Below, in pieces: positions 19,282-29,971 of a DNA stretch of 64,000 nucleotides (the first letter of the stretch is position 1; the number at the start of each line of letters is the position of its first letter). This stretch comes from CAWKGV01 sp963849305 (GTDB lineage: Bacteria; Pseudomonadota; Alphaproteobacteria; Acetobacterales; Acetobacteraceae), in assembly GCA_963849305.1 (NCBI GenBank), contig CAWKGV010000005.1, positions 1 to 64,000 on the forward strand. The letters run 5' to 3'. The notes under the pieces were generated by a model that saw only the letters and a list, made by a program, of their open reading frames with translations, had not been told where the DNA came from and did not search any database. Both the position numbers and the translations under genes were made by a program.

Positions 19282-20322
19282 ATGAAAAAGCCTTTTCTAT
19301 TTCTAGCCACTGTAACCTGCGCGGCGGCTATCTTCGGACAGACGCAAAGCAAGCCCCAGCCCAACGCTTCTCCAAAGGCGGCGACGCCAAAACCGGCGGC
19401 TAAGGCCGATGCCAAGACGTCAGCCCTCGACAAGACCACTTTCGAAAACTACGTGCGCCATCTATTCGTTTGGGACCATTCCATCAAAGTCGAAATCGGC
19501 GATCCGAAGCCCTCCCCCATGGCCGGCTTGTTCGAGGTGGCCGTCCATGCATCGAAGGACAAAGCTTCTCAGGACGCTCTTTTCTACGTGTCGAAGGACG
19601 GCCAGCACATCCTTCGCGGCGACATGTACCAAACCGCCGATAATCCGTTTAAACCGGATCTCGAAAAGCTCAAAGACGCAGTGATGTCTTCGCAAATCGG
19701 CGTGCTCGAGCCCAACTACGGAACTGCGGGCGCGCCGGTGGTAATCGTCGAGTTTAGCGATTTCCAGTGTCCCTACTGCAAAACCGAAGCGAAGACCATG
19801 CGCACCAATCTGCTCACAGCTTATCCCAAGGAAGTCCGCCTCTACCACCTCGATATGCCGATCGAATCCATCCATCCCTGGGCTCGCGCGGCATCGATTG
19901 CCGGACGCTGCATCTATAAGCAGAACTCCGCGGCGTTCTGGGATTATTACGACTGGATCTACGAACATCAGGCCGACATGACCGTCGATAATCTCAAGGG
20001 CAAGATCCTCGATTGGGCCAAGGACAACAAGAACATCGACTCCCTGCAACTCACTCGCTGCATGGACACCAAGGAAACCGATAGCGAGATAACCAAGACG
20101 ATCGAAGAGGCGAAAAAACTGCAAGTCAATCAGACTCCCATGATCTTCGTCAACGGCCGCCGCATGACCGGCGCGGTCGATTGGCCCGACCTCAAGCGCA
20201 TCATCGACGACGAGATTGAATACCAGAAGACCGCGAAAAACGCCGGTGAGGACTGCGGCTGTTCCGTCAGCCTCGCCACCCCAGGTACGACGCCCGCAAC
20301 CAGCACCGGTGGGCTGAAATGA
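19282..20322 (+). CDS. DsbA-like thiol-disulfide oxidoreductase, secreted
   Basis: ATG 19282 is followed by a signal peptide (MKKPFLFLATVTCAAAIFG) and a Lys/Pro/Ala linker. Residues about 50-130 form a small alpha/beta domain (ENYVRHLFVWDHSIKVEIGD) often found in front of acidobacterial DsbA-like domains. Then comes a thioredoxin fold with the active site FSDFQCPYCKTEAKT (CPYC) and the cis-Pro loop QTPMIFVNGRR. The C-terminal tail carries CGC. It probably oxidises or isomerises disulfides in the periplasm. The stop overlaps the start of the next gene by four bases. Confidence 0.82.
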   Translation: MKKPFLFLATVTCAAAIFGQTQSKPQPNASPKAATPKPAAKADAKTSALDKTTFENYVRHLFVWDHSIKVEIGDPKPSPMAGLFEVAVHASKDKASQDALFYVSKDGQHILRGDMYQTADNPFKPDLEKLKDAVMSSQIGVLEPNYGTAGAPVVIVEFSDFQCPYCKTEAKTMRTNLLTAYPKEVRLYHLDMPIESIHPWARAASIAGRCIYKQNSAAFWDYYDWIYEHQADMTVDNLKGKILDWAKDNKNIDSLQLTRCMDTKETDSEITKTIEEAKKLQVNQTPMIFVNGRRMTGAVDWPDLKRIIDDEIEYQKTAKNAGEDCGCSVSLATPGTTPATSTGGLK

Positions 20323-22151
20323 GGCTTTTTCTCGCCTTCGCGGCGGCTACTCTTCTCAGCGCGGCGACCACCGGACCCGATCTCCTCGATCCCGACCACT
20401 ACTTGGCGCACATCCGCTATCTGGCTTCTCCGGAAATGAAGGGCCGCGCTACCGGCAGCCCGGAAATTGAAAAAGCCGCTCACTACATCGCCAGGCAGTT
20501 CAAAGAGGACCGTCTGCATCCTTTCGACGGCGACAGTATCCTTCAACCATTCCAGGTCACGACGAGCGCCAAACTGGGCAAATCCAATCGTTTCGTATCG
20601 AGTATGGATGGCCGCACCGCGAGGCTTACAGTCCAACAGGATTTCATACCATTCAACTTCTCTTCTCGCGGCAAATGGGACGGTCATGTAGTCTTCGCCG
20701 GCTATGGCATCACCGCGCCCGAGTACAACTACGACGACTATGCCGGCCTCGAAGCCAAGGGCAAGTTCGTGCTCCTTCTGCGACACGAGCCTCAGGAGTT
20801 CGACGAAAAGAGCGTCTTCGCCGGCAAAGTTTACACCGAACACGCGCAGTTTTTCAGCAAAGCCAGCAACGCCAAGGCCCATGGCGCGCTACGGCGTGAT
20901 CCTCGTCAACGACACTGCGGCGCATCCCGGTGAAATCGATGAGCTGGAGCCTTTCGGCGCGACCGAAGGACCCACCGATGCGGGCATTCCCGTTCGTTCA
21001 GGTCAAAGCGCGACGATGCCGAGCCGTGGTTCAAAGAGGCCGGTAAGAATCTGGACGAGATCGAAGCCGGCCATCGACAAGGATCTTCAATCCCCGCTCC
21101 TTCGCATTCCCGGCCGCAATAGAAGTCCACGAGATCGGTCGATGTGGAGCGCGTCACCCGACCGCGCACAACGTCGTCGGCTATCTGCCCGGCGAGACCG
21201 CCGAATACATCGTCATCGGCGCTCACTACGATCACCTCGGATTGGGCGGCCAGTTCTCGCTCGCGCCCAAGCTGACGGGCACTGTACATCCCGGCGCGGA
21301 CGACAACGCTTCGGGAACCGCTGGCGTCATCGAGCTCGCGCAGCTACTTCGCCAGCCGCCCCAAGCCGCGCCGCGGCATCGTGTTCATAACCTTTGCCGG
21401 CGAGGAGCTGGGTCTGCTCGGCTCGAGCTATTTCGTGCATCATCCCAGTTGCCGCTCGACAAAGCGGTCGCGATGATCAATATGGATATGATCGGCCGCA
21501 TCCGCGACGGCAAGCGTGTATATCGGCGGCGACCGGCACCGGAAGTACTCTTAAGAAGGACCTGGAGTCCGCCGCGGCCGAACTATCCCGCTCTAAGAGT
21601 CGATTATTCCGAAACCGGCTACGGATCGAGCGATCACTATTCCTTCACCTCCGCGCAGGTGCCGGTGCTGTTCTTCTTCTCCGGCCTGCACGCCGATTAT
21701 CACAAACCGAGCGACACCGGTCGACAAGATCGACGCGCCGGATGCGGTGAAGCTTCTGCACCTAATCGCCGATGTGACGCAGCAGCTCGTCGACGACCCC
21801 GCGCGTCCCGAGTTTCATCGCGTGAAGGAGCCGGACAACCCCCATGGCGGGGCCGCTCCGGTTTCCGGCACGGGCTCCGGAGGCTATGGACCCTGGTTCG
21901 GCAGCATCCCCGATTTCGCCGAGACGGAAAAAGGAGTCAGATTTGCCGACGTCACCGAGGGCTCTCCAGCGGCGCAGGCCGGTTTTAAAGGCGGCGACGT
22001 CCTGACCGAATTCGACGGAAAACCGATCCAGAACCTCTACGACTTTACCTACGCGTTGAGAGCCCACAAACCAGGCGACAAGGTCCTGGTAAAGGTGCTG
22101 CGCAGTGGCCAGCCAGTCGAAGCCGAAGTCACCCTCAAGCAGCGAAAGTAG
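20319..22151 (+). CDS. M28 family aminopeptidase with C-terminal PDZ domain (many frameshifts)
   Basis: The intact N-terminus shows a signal peptide and the start of an M28 peptidase with a PA-type insert (VVFAGYGITAPEYNYDDYAG). The zinc-binding boxes survive in pieces: GAHYDHLGLGG and PGADDNASGTAGVIELAQ in one frame, TFAGEELGLLGSSYF in another, INMDMIGR, and GYGSSDHYSFTSAQVPVLFF. The last 75 residues form a PDZ domain (VRFADVTEGSPAAQAGFKGG; VLVKVLRSG). Between about 20,890 and 21,740 the frame changes roughly ten times, mostly fixed by removing single bases. The family is certain. Whether the gene is really broken or badly sequenced is open. Confidence 0.78.
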
Positions 22152-22181
22152 CCTTCTCTCGCTGTTCGTGTAGTTCGAGCC

Positions 22182-22886
22182 GTGCAGGGCACATACACTC
22201 TTCGCGATCAGGAACTCATGTCGCGCGCAACCAACTATTTCGCGTGGCAGAGCAGCCTTGTGCTTCCCAATCTTGGCCGGCGTGTCCTTGAAGTCGGCTG
22301 TGGAACCGGCAACTTCACTGGCATGCTGCTCGATCGCGAGGCCGTAATCGCAATCGACGCCGAACCGGAGTGCGTCGAGCGCCTGAACTCCCGCTATCCG
22401 TCGCGCCCCCATCTCCACACCTCAGTCTGCGATTGGGCTAGCGCCGAGGCCGCTGATTTCGCCCGTTTTCAACCCGATTCGTGCGTTTGCCTCAACGTAC
22501 TTGAGCACATTGCCGACGATCTCGGCGCGTTGCGCAAAATGTCGGAAATCCTTCCCTCCGGCGGAGTCGTAGTCCTGATCGTGCCCGCCTTCCCGGCCCT
22601 CTTTGGACCAATCGACCGGCTGCTCGGGCATTACCGCCGCTACACTCGGAAGTCGCTCCGCCAATTGGCCGCCGCTGCGGGACTTCGGGTCAAAACCGCT
22701 CATTATATGAATGCAATTGGCTTTTTCGGCTGGTGGGCAAACGCGCGCGTATTCCGGCGAACTCAGCAGTCCGAGCGCCAGATCGAGATCTTCGACCGTT
22801 TGGTGGTTCCATTTTCATCGCGGCTCGAAAGCATCGTTCCGCCGCCGTTTGGACAGTCGCTGTTCGTAGTCCTGCGCAAAACGTGA
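22182..22886 (+). CDS. Class I SAM-dependent methyltransferase
   Basis: The SAM-binding motif VLEVGCGTGNFTGMLL starts near residue 36. The acidic loop AIDAEPE and the motif CLNVLEHIADDLGALR (UbiE/COQ5-like motif II) follow. The later part, GHYRRYTRKSLRQLAAAAGL, is typical of methyltransferases placed beside polyprenyl-type glycosyltransferases. GTG 22182 is the likely start; ATG 22218 is a shorter option. It overlaps the next gene by four bases (GTGA), so both act in the same pathway, probably glycan or lipid modification. Confidence 0.82.
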   Translation: MQGTYTLRDQELMSRATNYFAWQSSLVLPNLGRRVLEVGCGTGNFTGMLLDREAVIAIDAEPECVERLNSRYPSRPHLHTSVCDWASAEAADFARFQPDSCVCLNVLEHIADDLGALRKMSEILPSGGVVVLIVPAFPALFGPIDRLLGHYRRYTRKSLRQLAAAAGLRVKTAHYMNAIGFFGWWANARVFRRTQQSERQIEIFDRLVVPFSSRLESIVPPPFGQSLFVVLRKT

Positions 22887-23578
22887 AGATCTCAATTCTC
22901 ATCCCGGTTTATAACGAAAGTCGCACCTTGCCCCAGGTGCTCGATCGCGTGCGGAACGCGCCCCTTCCTGCCGGATGCGAGCGCGAAATTATTGTGGTAG
23001 ACGACGGATCGACGGATGGCACCGCCGCGATTCTCCGCGGCTATGCCGAGACGAACCTGGTCATCGGTCACTATGCCCCTTCGAACGCGGGCAAAGGAGC
23101 GGCCCTTCGGATCGGGATTTCGCTCGCCACCGGTGACGTGATTCTCACCCAGGACGGCGACCTGGAATACGATCCGCGCGACTATGCCGCCTTGATCGAG
23201 CCCATTCTCGCCGGACGTTCTGAGGTCGTTTACGGCTCCAGATTTCTGGGCCGTACATTGGGAATGGCATGGAAGAACCGTCTGGCGAACCGCATTCTTA
23301 CTTCGGCGGCCAACATCTTATATAGCGCCCACATAACGGACGAGGCCACCGCCTACAAGGCATTCCGCGCGGACCTTCTGCGCGCCATACCGCTGCGCTG
23401 CCGCCGTTTTGAATTCTGTCCCGAGGTGACCGCCAAACTTCGCCGGATGGGACATCGCATAGATGAAGTGCCGATCGGCTATAACGCCCGAGGCATCGCG
23501 GAAGGCAAGAAAATCCGCGCCCGCGATGGCTTTGAGGCCCTCTGGACGCTGTGCCGCTATCGCCTTTGGTCTCGATAA
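22883..23578 (+). CDS. Family 2 glycosyltransferase
   Basis: The protein starts GTG AAG ATC (M)KISILIPVYNESRTL. It has the GT-A nucleotide-binding DD(G)S signature IIVVDDGSTDGT, the DGDLEYDP metal-binding motif and the acceptor-side motif VYGSRFLG, all typical of the dolichol-phosphate-mannose-synthase-like GT2 family. At 231 residues it lacks C-terminal membrane segments, so it is the soluble type. The start overlaps the methyltransferase stop, so the pair forms a coupled operon. Substrate unknown. Confidence 0.88.
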   Translation: MKISILIPVYNESRTLPQVLDRVRNAPLPAGCEREIIVVDDGSTDGTAAILRGYAETNLVIGHYAPSNAGKGAALRIGISLATGDVILTQDGDLEYDPRDYAALIEPILAGRSEVVYGSRFLGRTLGMAWKNRLANRILTSAANILYSAHITDEATAYKAFRADLLRAIPLRCRRFEFCPEVTAKLRRMGHRIDEVPIGYNARGIAEGKKIRARDGFEALWTLCRYRLWSR

Positions 23579-23799
23579 TCTTTGCATAGGGCGTTACGCG
23601 CAAGTTATTGGACGCGTCAGCCTTTGAACTGGCCGCAAGGCGAGCCGGAGGAGAGTGACGCACTCTCCAGGTATTTCGGGTCAATAGATTCAACTACATG
23701 CGCGCGATCGCGCCTGGAAACGCGTGGTCTGGATAGTATTGTGAAGGCGGGAAGGAGTATCAGCGCATATGAATTATCGAGATGGCCGGAAAACATCGC

Positions 23800-25165
23800 A
23801 CATCCAGGAAAATAACACCAGCATCGCAACTCACGTTTTCAGGAAAATGCTTTCATTGCCCCACTGGCTTTGTTCCGAAAAACGGCGGATACCCGCCAAC
23901 CATCTCGCAAGCGACTTTCAAAAACCGGGCATTTGCGTCACCGCTTCGCAAAGACCCCGAGGCGGCCTGCGCTCCTCCGACGCGAAAATGCCTTCCGGCC
24001 CAATGGGTTTGTTCCGCAAAAACGGTGCGCACTCGCCAACCATCTCACCAGCCACTTTCAAAAACCGGGCATTTGCGTCACCCGATTCGCAAGGCCCGAC
24101 CGGCCTGCGCTCCTGCAGCGCGAAAAATGCCTTTCCGCCCCAATGGGTTTGTTCCGCAAAGCGGCGCGAACCGCCAACCATCTCACCGGCGACTTTCAAA
24201 AACCGTGCATTTGCATCACCCGATTCGCAAGGCCCGACCGGCCTGCGCTCCTGCAACGCGAAAATGCCTTTACGCCCCAATGGGTTTGTTCCGCAAAACG
24301 GCGCGCACTCGCCAACCATCTCACCAGCGACTTTCAAAAACCGGGCATTTGCGTCACCGATTCGCAAGGCCCCGACCGGCCTGCGCTCCTGCAACGCGAA
24401 AATGCCTTTCCCCCCCAATGGGTTTGTTCCGCAAAACGGCGTGCACTCGCCAACCATCTCACCAGCGACTTTCAAAAAACGGGCATTTGCGTCACCGCTT
24501 CGCAAGACCTCGGCTGGTCTGCGCTCCTGCAACACGAAAATGTCCCCCGCCCCGATGGGTTTGTTCCGCAAAACGGCGCGTACCCGCCAACCATCTCACC
24601 AGCGACTTTCAAAAACGGGCATTTGCGTCACCCGATTCGCAAGACCCCGACCGGTCTGCGCTCCTGCAACGCGAAAATGCCTCTCCGCCCCAATGGGTTT
24701 GTTCCGCAAAACGCGCGCACTCGCCAACCATTTCACCAGCCACTTTCAAAAACCGGGCATTTGCGTCACCCGATTCGCAAGACCCCGACCGGCCTGCGCT
24801 CCTGCAACGCGAAAATGCCTTTCCGCCCAATGGGTTTGTTCCGCAAAATCAGCCGCGCAATCCATCCATCTCACAGCCACTTTCAAAAAACCGGGCATTT
24901 GCGTCATCCGATTCGCCAGGCCTGCGCTCCTGCAACGCGAAGACGCCTTTCCGCCCAACGGGTTTGTTCCGCAAAACGGCGCACCCTCGCCAACCATCTC
25001 ACCAGCGACTTTCAAAGACTGGACATTTGCGTCACCCCGGCCAAGAGTTCCGCATTCAGGGCTGCTATGCATTATGAATTTTGGCCCTCTTGCGTCATCG
25101 CTCCGCCCGCATCGCAGGCACATTTTCAAAATTCGCTCTTTGCGTCACCGGAAGCAATACAAATG
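23800..25165. repeat. Tandem array of about 137-bp units (eight clear copies plus degenerate ends)
   Basis: Units start with AATGGGTTTGTTCCGCAAAA at 24002, 24142, 24279, 24417, 24554, 24692, 24829 and 24957 (variant AACGGG). A degenerate copy precedes them at about 23861, with fragments before it and after 25077. Spacings are 140, 137, 138, 137, 138, 137 and 128. Because spacing is not a constant multiple of three, and all plus frames and one minus frame stay open, this is not a protein repeat. Each unit carries two potential stem-loops: GGCG-N5/6-CGCC in the first part, and AGRCC-loop-GGYCT in the second, the latter enclosed by TTCGC/GCGAA. The array fills the gap between the glycosyltransferase and the PSD1 gene. 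A structured RNA array is my inference. Confidence 0.85.
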
Positions 25166-25249
25166 ACGATCCCGGCCAACCCTCTCCGCTCCCGGCCAGC
25201 CCGAGCCTGCGACCCCCACCTCAACAGTGAGATGATTGCTAAAGCAGGC

Positions 25250-28200
25250 ATGACCGCATATCGTCTCTTACTCCTAGTCACAGCGCTAGCCATCCCCGCC
25301 CCGGCCGCGGTCGATTTCCAGCGCGAAATCCGCCCCATCCTGTCCGACAACTGCTTCAAATGCCACGGACCCGACGACCAGCACCGTATGGCCAACCTCC
25401 GCCTCGACATCCGCGATGGCGGCGCCTTCGCGCAGCGTGCCAAAGGTCCGCTCATCGTCCCCGGCGATTCGGCCAAGAGCATCCTCTATCAGCGCGTCAG
25501 CCAAACGGACAAGAACCGCCGCATGCCGCCGCCCAACGCCGAACTGACCCTTACGGAAAAACAGACTATCCTTATTAAGCAGTGGATCGACGAGGGAGCG
25601 AAATGGGAGACGCATTGGGCCTTCTCCGCGCCCAAGCGCCCCGAAACCCCTGCAGTAAAAGAAGCATCCTGGCCTCGGAACCCGATCGATAACTTCATCC
25701 TCGCCCGCCTCGAATCCGAAGGCCTCAAGCCATCCCCGGAGGCCGACAAAATCACACTCCTGCGCCGCGTCTCCTTCGATCTTACCGGACTCCCTCCCAC
25801 TCCCGAAGAGATCGCCGCATTCGTCGCCGACAAGTCCCCGGACGCATACGAGAAGCAGGTGGACCGGCTGCTGCACTCGCCCCATTACGGCGAACGCATG
25901 GCCATGCAATGGCTCGATCTCGCCCGTTACGCCGATTCCCACGGCTACCATATCGATAGCCACCGGGATATGTGGCCTTGGCGCGACTGGTTGATCCGCG
26001 CCTATAACAGCAACATGCCGTTCGACCGCTTCACCATCCTGCAACTCGCTGGCGACCTGCTGCCCGGCGCGGGCAATGACGAAAAGATCGCCACCGGTTT
26101 CAATCGCAACCACATGATCAATTTCGAGGGCGGCGCGATCCCCGAAGAGTATCTGGTCGAATACGTGGCCGATCGCGCGGAGACCACCTCCAACACCTGG
26201 ATGGGCCTTACCATGGGTTGCGCGCGCTGCCACAGCCACAAGTACGATCCCATCTCGCACAAAGAGTTCTATCAGTTCTTCGCGTTCTTCAACTCCGTTT
26301 CTGAAAAAGGACTCGACGGCAAAGACGGCAACGCCGCGCCGTTCCTGCAACTGCCTACGCCCGATCAGGAAGCTCGCTCAAAGGAACTTGCCGCGAAGAT
26401 CAAGGCCGCCGAAACCTTGCTTGATAGCAAGGCCGTCACAGACGCGCTCGCGCAATGGAAATCCTCCCTGGCCGGAAAACCGGCGCCTCTCGATCACAGC
26501 GCGCTCGCCGCTCACTATCAATTCGACGGCAGCCTCGCCGACAGTTCCGGACACTATCTCGATGGACGTACAGTGAAGGGCGATCCAGGCTTCAACGAAG
26601 GACAGATTGCCAAGGCACTGTCGCTCGATGGACAAACCCTTGTGACGCTTGGCGACGCCGGTGGCTTCGAGCGTAATGAACCCTTCACCGCGGCTTTCTG
26701 GGTGCGTCCTCCGGGATCGAAGCAGCCTGAACCGATCATCGAGAAGATCGCGGATTCCAAAACACGCCGCGGTTACGAGGTCTGGTTCGGAGAGCCCATC
26801 CTGGTCGGCATTCAGAACCGGGCCGCGCAAATCGAAGTGCGCATCACTTCCGATTGGCCGCGCAACACTCTGCGCGTCCGCACGCGCGATCACTACCCGC
26901 GAGCCGATTGGAAGCACTTCGCTTTCACCTATGACGGCAGCGGCAAAGCCTCCGGCATTAACCTCTATATCGACGGTAAACCCGCCGAACGCGAAATCGT
27001 CAGTGACACGTTGTCTGGAGCCATCCGCTCCGCGGCCGAGATGCAGATCGGCGTAAAGGAAGCAGACGCCGGAAGCTTCAGCGGCGGCATCGACGACCTG
27101 CGTTTCTACAATCGCGCGCTGCCCGCGAGCGAACTCGAATATATCGGGATACATTATCCGATTCATGCGATTCTCTCCGGCATTGCGGGCAAATTGACGA
27201 AAACCGAGGAAACTCGGCTGCGCGAATACTATCTACGCAATGTCGCGGACCCGTCTTTGCGCGATCAGTACGCGGAATTGAAGCTCCTTCGCGAACAATC
27301 GGCAGCCCTGCAAAAGCAGATCCTGACCACCATGGTGATGTCGGAGATGGACAAGCCGCGCGACACCTTCGTACTAGCTCGCGGCGATTACCGCAACCAG
27401 ACCGACAAGGTCGAACCCGGCGTTCCCGCCATTCTGCCGCCGCTAACCATCCACCACGGCAAACGCGCTACCCGCCTGGATTTGGCTCTGTGGTTGGTCG
27501 ATCCCGCGCATCCGCTCACCGCGCGCGTGGCCGTGAACCGCTACTGGCAGCTTTACTTTGGCACCGGCATCGTGAAGACCGCCGAGAATTTTGGTTCCCA
27601 AGGCGACCCGCCATCGCATCCGGAACTGCTCGATTGGCTCGCGACCGAATTCATCCGGACCAAGTGGGATGTTCGCGCCATGCAACGCCTCATCGTGACA
27701 TCGGCCGCCTATCGGCAGTCGTCACGCATCACGCCCGAACTCCTCGAAAAAGATCCTGAAAATCGCCTCATCGCCCGTGGGCCGCGTTTCCGCCTGCCTG
27801 CCGAGATGGTTCGCGATAATGCGCTCGCTTTAAGCGGTCTGCTCAATCCGAGCAGATCGGCGGCCCCAGCGTCTTTCCCGTACCAGCCCAAAGGACTTTG
27901 GGAAGAGATGGCCTTCGGCGATGGCTTCTCCATGCAGACTTACGTCCAGAGTCATGGCAAGGATCTCTACCGCCGCAGCATGTATACCTTCTGCGAAGCG
28001 AACCGTGCCGCCCGCGCAGATGTCGGTGTTCGACGCGCCGGATCGCGAGAAATGTACCGTGCGCCGCACGATCACCAATACTCCGCTTCAGGCGCTCGTG
28101 CTCTTAAACGATCCGACCTACCTGGAGTCTGCGCGCCTGCTCGCCGAGCGCGTGATTCGCCAGGCGGGCCGCGACCCCGTTCAACGCGCGACAATGGCGT

Positions 28201-28427
28201 TTCAAATCGCGACGTCGCGCAAACCGGACAAAGCGGAAGTCGATGTGCTGACGCGCCTCGCAAAGCAACAGGCGGATACCTACTCCCGCGACCGTAAGCG
28301 CGCGGACGAATTGTTGAAAAACGGCGAGACGCCGCCTGATCCCAAAATGGATCGCGTGGAACTGGCTGCCTGGACCACGGTGACGAGCGCCATCCTCAAT
28401 CTCGACGAGACGATAACGAAGGAGTAA
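25250..28427 (+). CDS. PSD1 / DUF1549-DUF1553 protein with cytochrome-c-like domain and LamG insert (one frameshift)
   Basis: ATG 25250 (or ATG 25232, in frame) starts a signal peptide (TAYRLLLLVTALAIPAPA). Domains in order: PSCyt1 with a CFKCH haem-like site; PSCyt2/DUF1549 (WPRNPIDNFILARLESEGLK; LTGLPPTPEE; MAMQWLDLARYADSHGY; MGCARCHSHKYDPI); a LamG-like concanavalin fold (LAAHYQFDGSLADSSG, about residues 420-620); and PSD1/DUF1553 (VAVNRYWQLYFGTGIVKTAENFGSQ; LIARGPRFRLPAEMVRDNAL; RTITNTPLQALVLLNDP). One extra base near 27994 splits it before KRTVPPAQMSVFDAPDRE. Such proteins, with DUF1501 partners, are typical of Planctomycetes and Acidobacteria and are thought to act on sugars or sulfated polymers in the periplasm. 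The activity is unproven. The frame also runs open upstream through the repeat array, which is not coding. Confidence 0.85.
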
Positions 28428-28432
28428 ACCAG

Positions 28433-29870
28433 ATGCCGAACGACGAACAACTTGCCTGCACGCGACGCCAGTTCTTCAGCCGCACTGCTAGCGGAATTGG
28501 GATCGCCGCACTCGCTTCGCTGCTTCGAGCGCAACGGCTTTGCCACGCCCGGCCTCACCGGCTTTCCCAATTTCCCGCCCACGGCCAAGCGCGTCATCTA
28601 CCTCCATCAATCCGGTGGCCCATCTCAGATCGATCTTTTCGATTACAAGCCGGAACTCAAAAAGCAGCAGGGGATCGACCTCCCGGCTTCCATCCGCATG
28701 GGCCAGCGCATTACCGGCATGACTTCGGGTCAGTCGTCCCTGCCAGTCGCATCCAGCATCTTCTACCTTCAAGCAATACGGCAAGTCGGGAGCATGGGTC
28801 AGCGAGCTGCTGCCTCACACCGCGAAGATAGTCGACGACCTCACCATCGTCAAAACCGTCAACACCGACGCCATCAATCACGATCCCGCGATCACGTTTA
28901 TCCAGACCGGCAGCCAACAGCCCGGACGTGCCCAGCATGGGCTCCTGGGTCAGCTACGGTCTGGGCAGCGAAAATGATAATCTCCCCGCGTTCGTCGTCA
29001 TGATCTCGCAAGCCAACGGCATCAACACGGATCAGCCGCTATTCTCCCGATTGTGGAGCAGCGGTTTTCTCGCCTCCAAATATCAGGGAGTGCGGCTTCC
29101 GTGCCGGTGGCGACCCGGTCCTCTATCTCGAAAACGCGCCAGGAATCACGCCTGAAACTCGCCGCCAGATGCTCGACAGCATCGCCGCGCTGAATCGCAA
29201 ACACTACGATGCCTACGGCGATCCGGAGATCGAAACGCGCATCCAGCAGTACGAGATGGCTTACCGGATGCAGACGTCGGTTCCTGACTTGATGGATCTA
29301 TCGAAGGAGCCCGAAAGCACTTTCGAACTGTACGGCCAGGATGCCCGCAAGCCCGGCACCTACGCTGCCAATTGTCTGCTCGCCCGCCGTCTGGCCGAGC
29401 GCAATGTGCGCTTCGTCCAGCTCTACCATCGCGGCTGGGATCAGCACAACGACCTGCCTCGCGACCTTGCGCTGCAATGCAAAGGCACCGATCAGGCTTC
29501 GGCCGCGCTGGTGACTGATCTCAAGCAGCGCGGTCTTCTCGACGACACGCTGGTCGTATGGGGCGGAGAATTCGGCCGCACGGTCTATTGCCAGGGCAAA
29601 CTGACGCCTGGCAATTACGGCCGCGATCATCACCCGCGCTGCTTCACCATGTGGTTCGCCGGCGGAGGCATGAAGCCCGGCACGGTCGTCGGTCAGACCG
29701 ACGACTTCGGCTACAACATCGTGACCGATCCGATACACGTTCACGACATGCAGGCGACCATCCTGCACAACCTCGGCGTCGATCACGAACGTCTGACCTT
29801 CAAGTTTCAGGGCCGCCGCTTCCGCCTGACCGATGTGTCCGGGGTGGTCGCCAAACAACTTATCGCATAA
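28433..29870 (+). CDS. DUF1501 protein with Tat signal (frameshifted)
   Basis: The gene starts ATG 28433, five bases after the PSD1 stop, with AAGGAG overlapping that stop. The N-terminus CTRRQFFSRTASGIGIAALA is a twin-arginine export signal. The body has the DUF1501 boxes KRVIYLHQSGGPSQIDLFDY, DHDPAITFIQTG-like INHDPAITFIQTG, and VVWGGEFGRTVYCQG with GRDHHPRCFTMWFAGGG. The frame changes near 28525, 28765, 28920 and 29095, each fixed by removing one base. From 29169 to the end it is intact. DUF1501 proteins are sulfatase-like in fold and almost always pair with PSD1 proteins, as here. Confidence 0.82.
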
Positions 29871-29922
29871 TGGTCCACGCGCGCGCACACACTTCTGACC
29901 CCGCGCACACTTCTGAGCCGCG

Positions 29923-29949
29923 GCCGTCAGGGAGTCGGACTCCCACGGC
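29923..29949. repeat. REP-like extended palindrome
   Basis: GCCGT-ca-GGGAGTC-g-GACTCCC-ACGGC forms a 7-bp inner stem and a 5-bp outer stem around a single-base centre. Just upstream a short direct repeat GCGCACAC(AC)TTCTGA occurs twice (about 29,883-29,915). This is the shape of repetitive extragenic palindromes, and it lies in the 100 bp between two genes. Confidence 0.5.
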
Positions 29950-29971
29950 ATGGAAGCTATACTGCGCGGTC

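Noticed and set aside
20880..21740. Programmed frameshifting in the M28 peptidase
   Set aside because: About ten changes in 850 bp without slippery motifs or pseudoknots; errors or decay explain them better.
23800..25165. CRISPR array
   Set aside because: Units are about 137 bp and similar along their whole length; there are no short identical repeats with unique spacers and no cas genes.
23769..25166. Long open frames through the repeat array on both strands
   Set aside because: Three plus frames and one minus frame are open at once and the repeat period is not a fixed multiple of three, so the openness comes from base composition and repetition.
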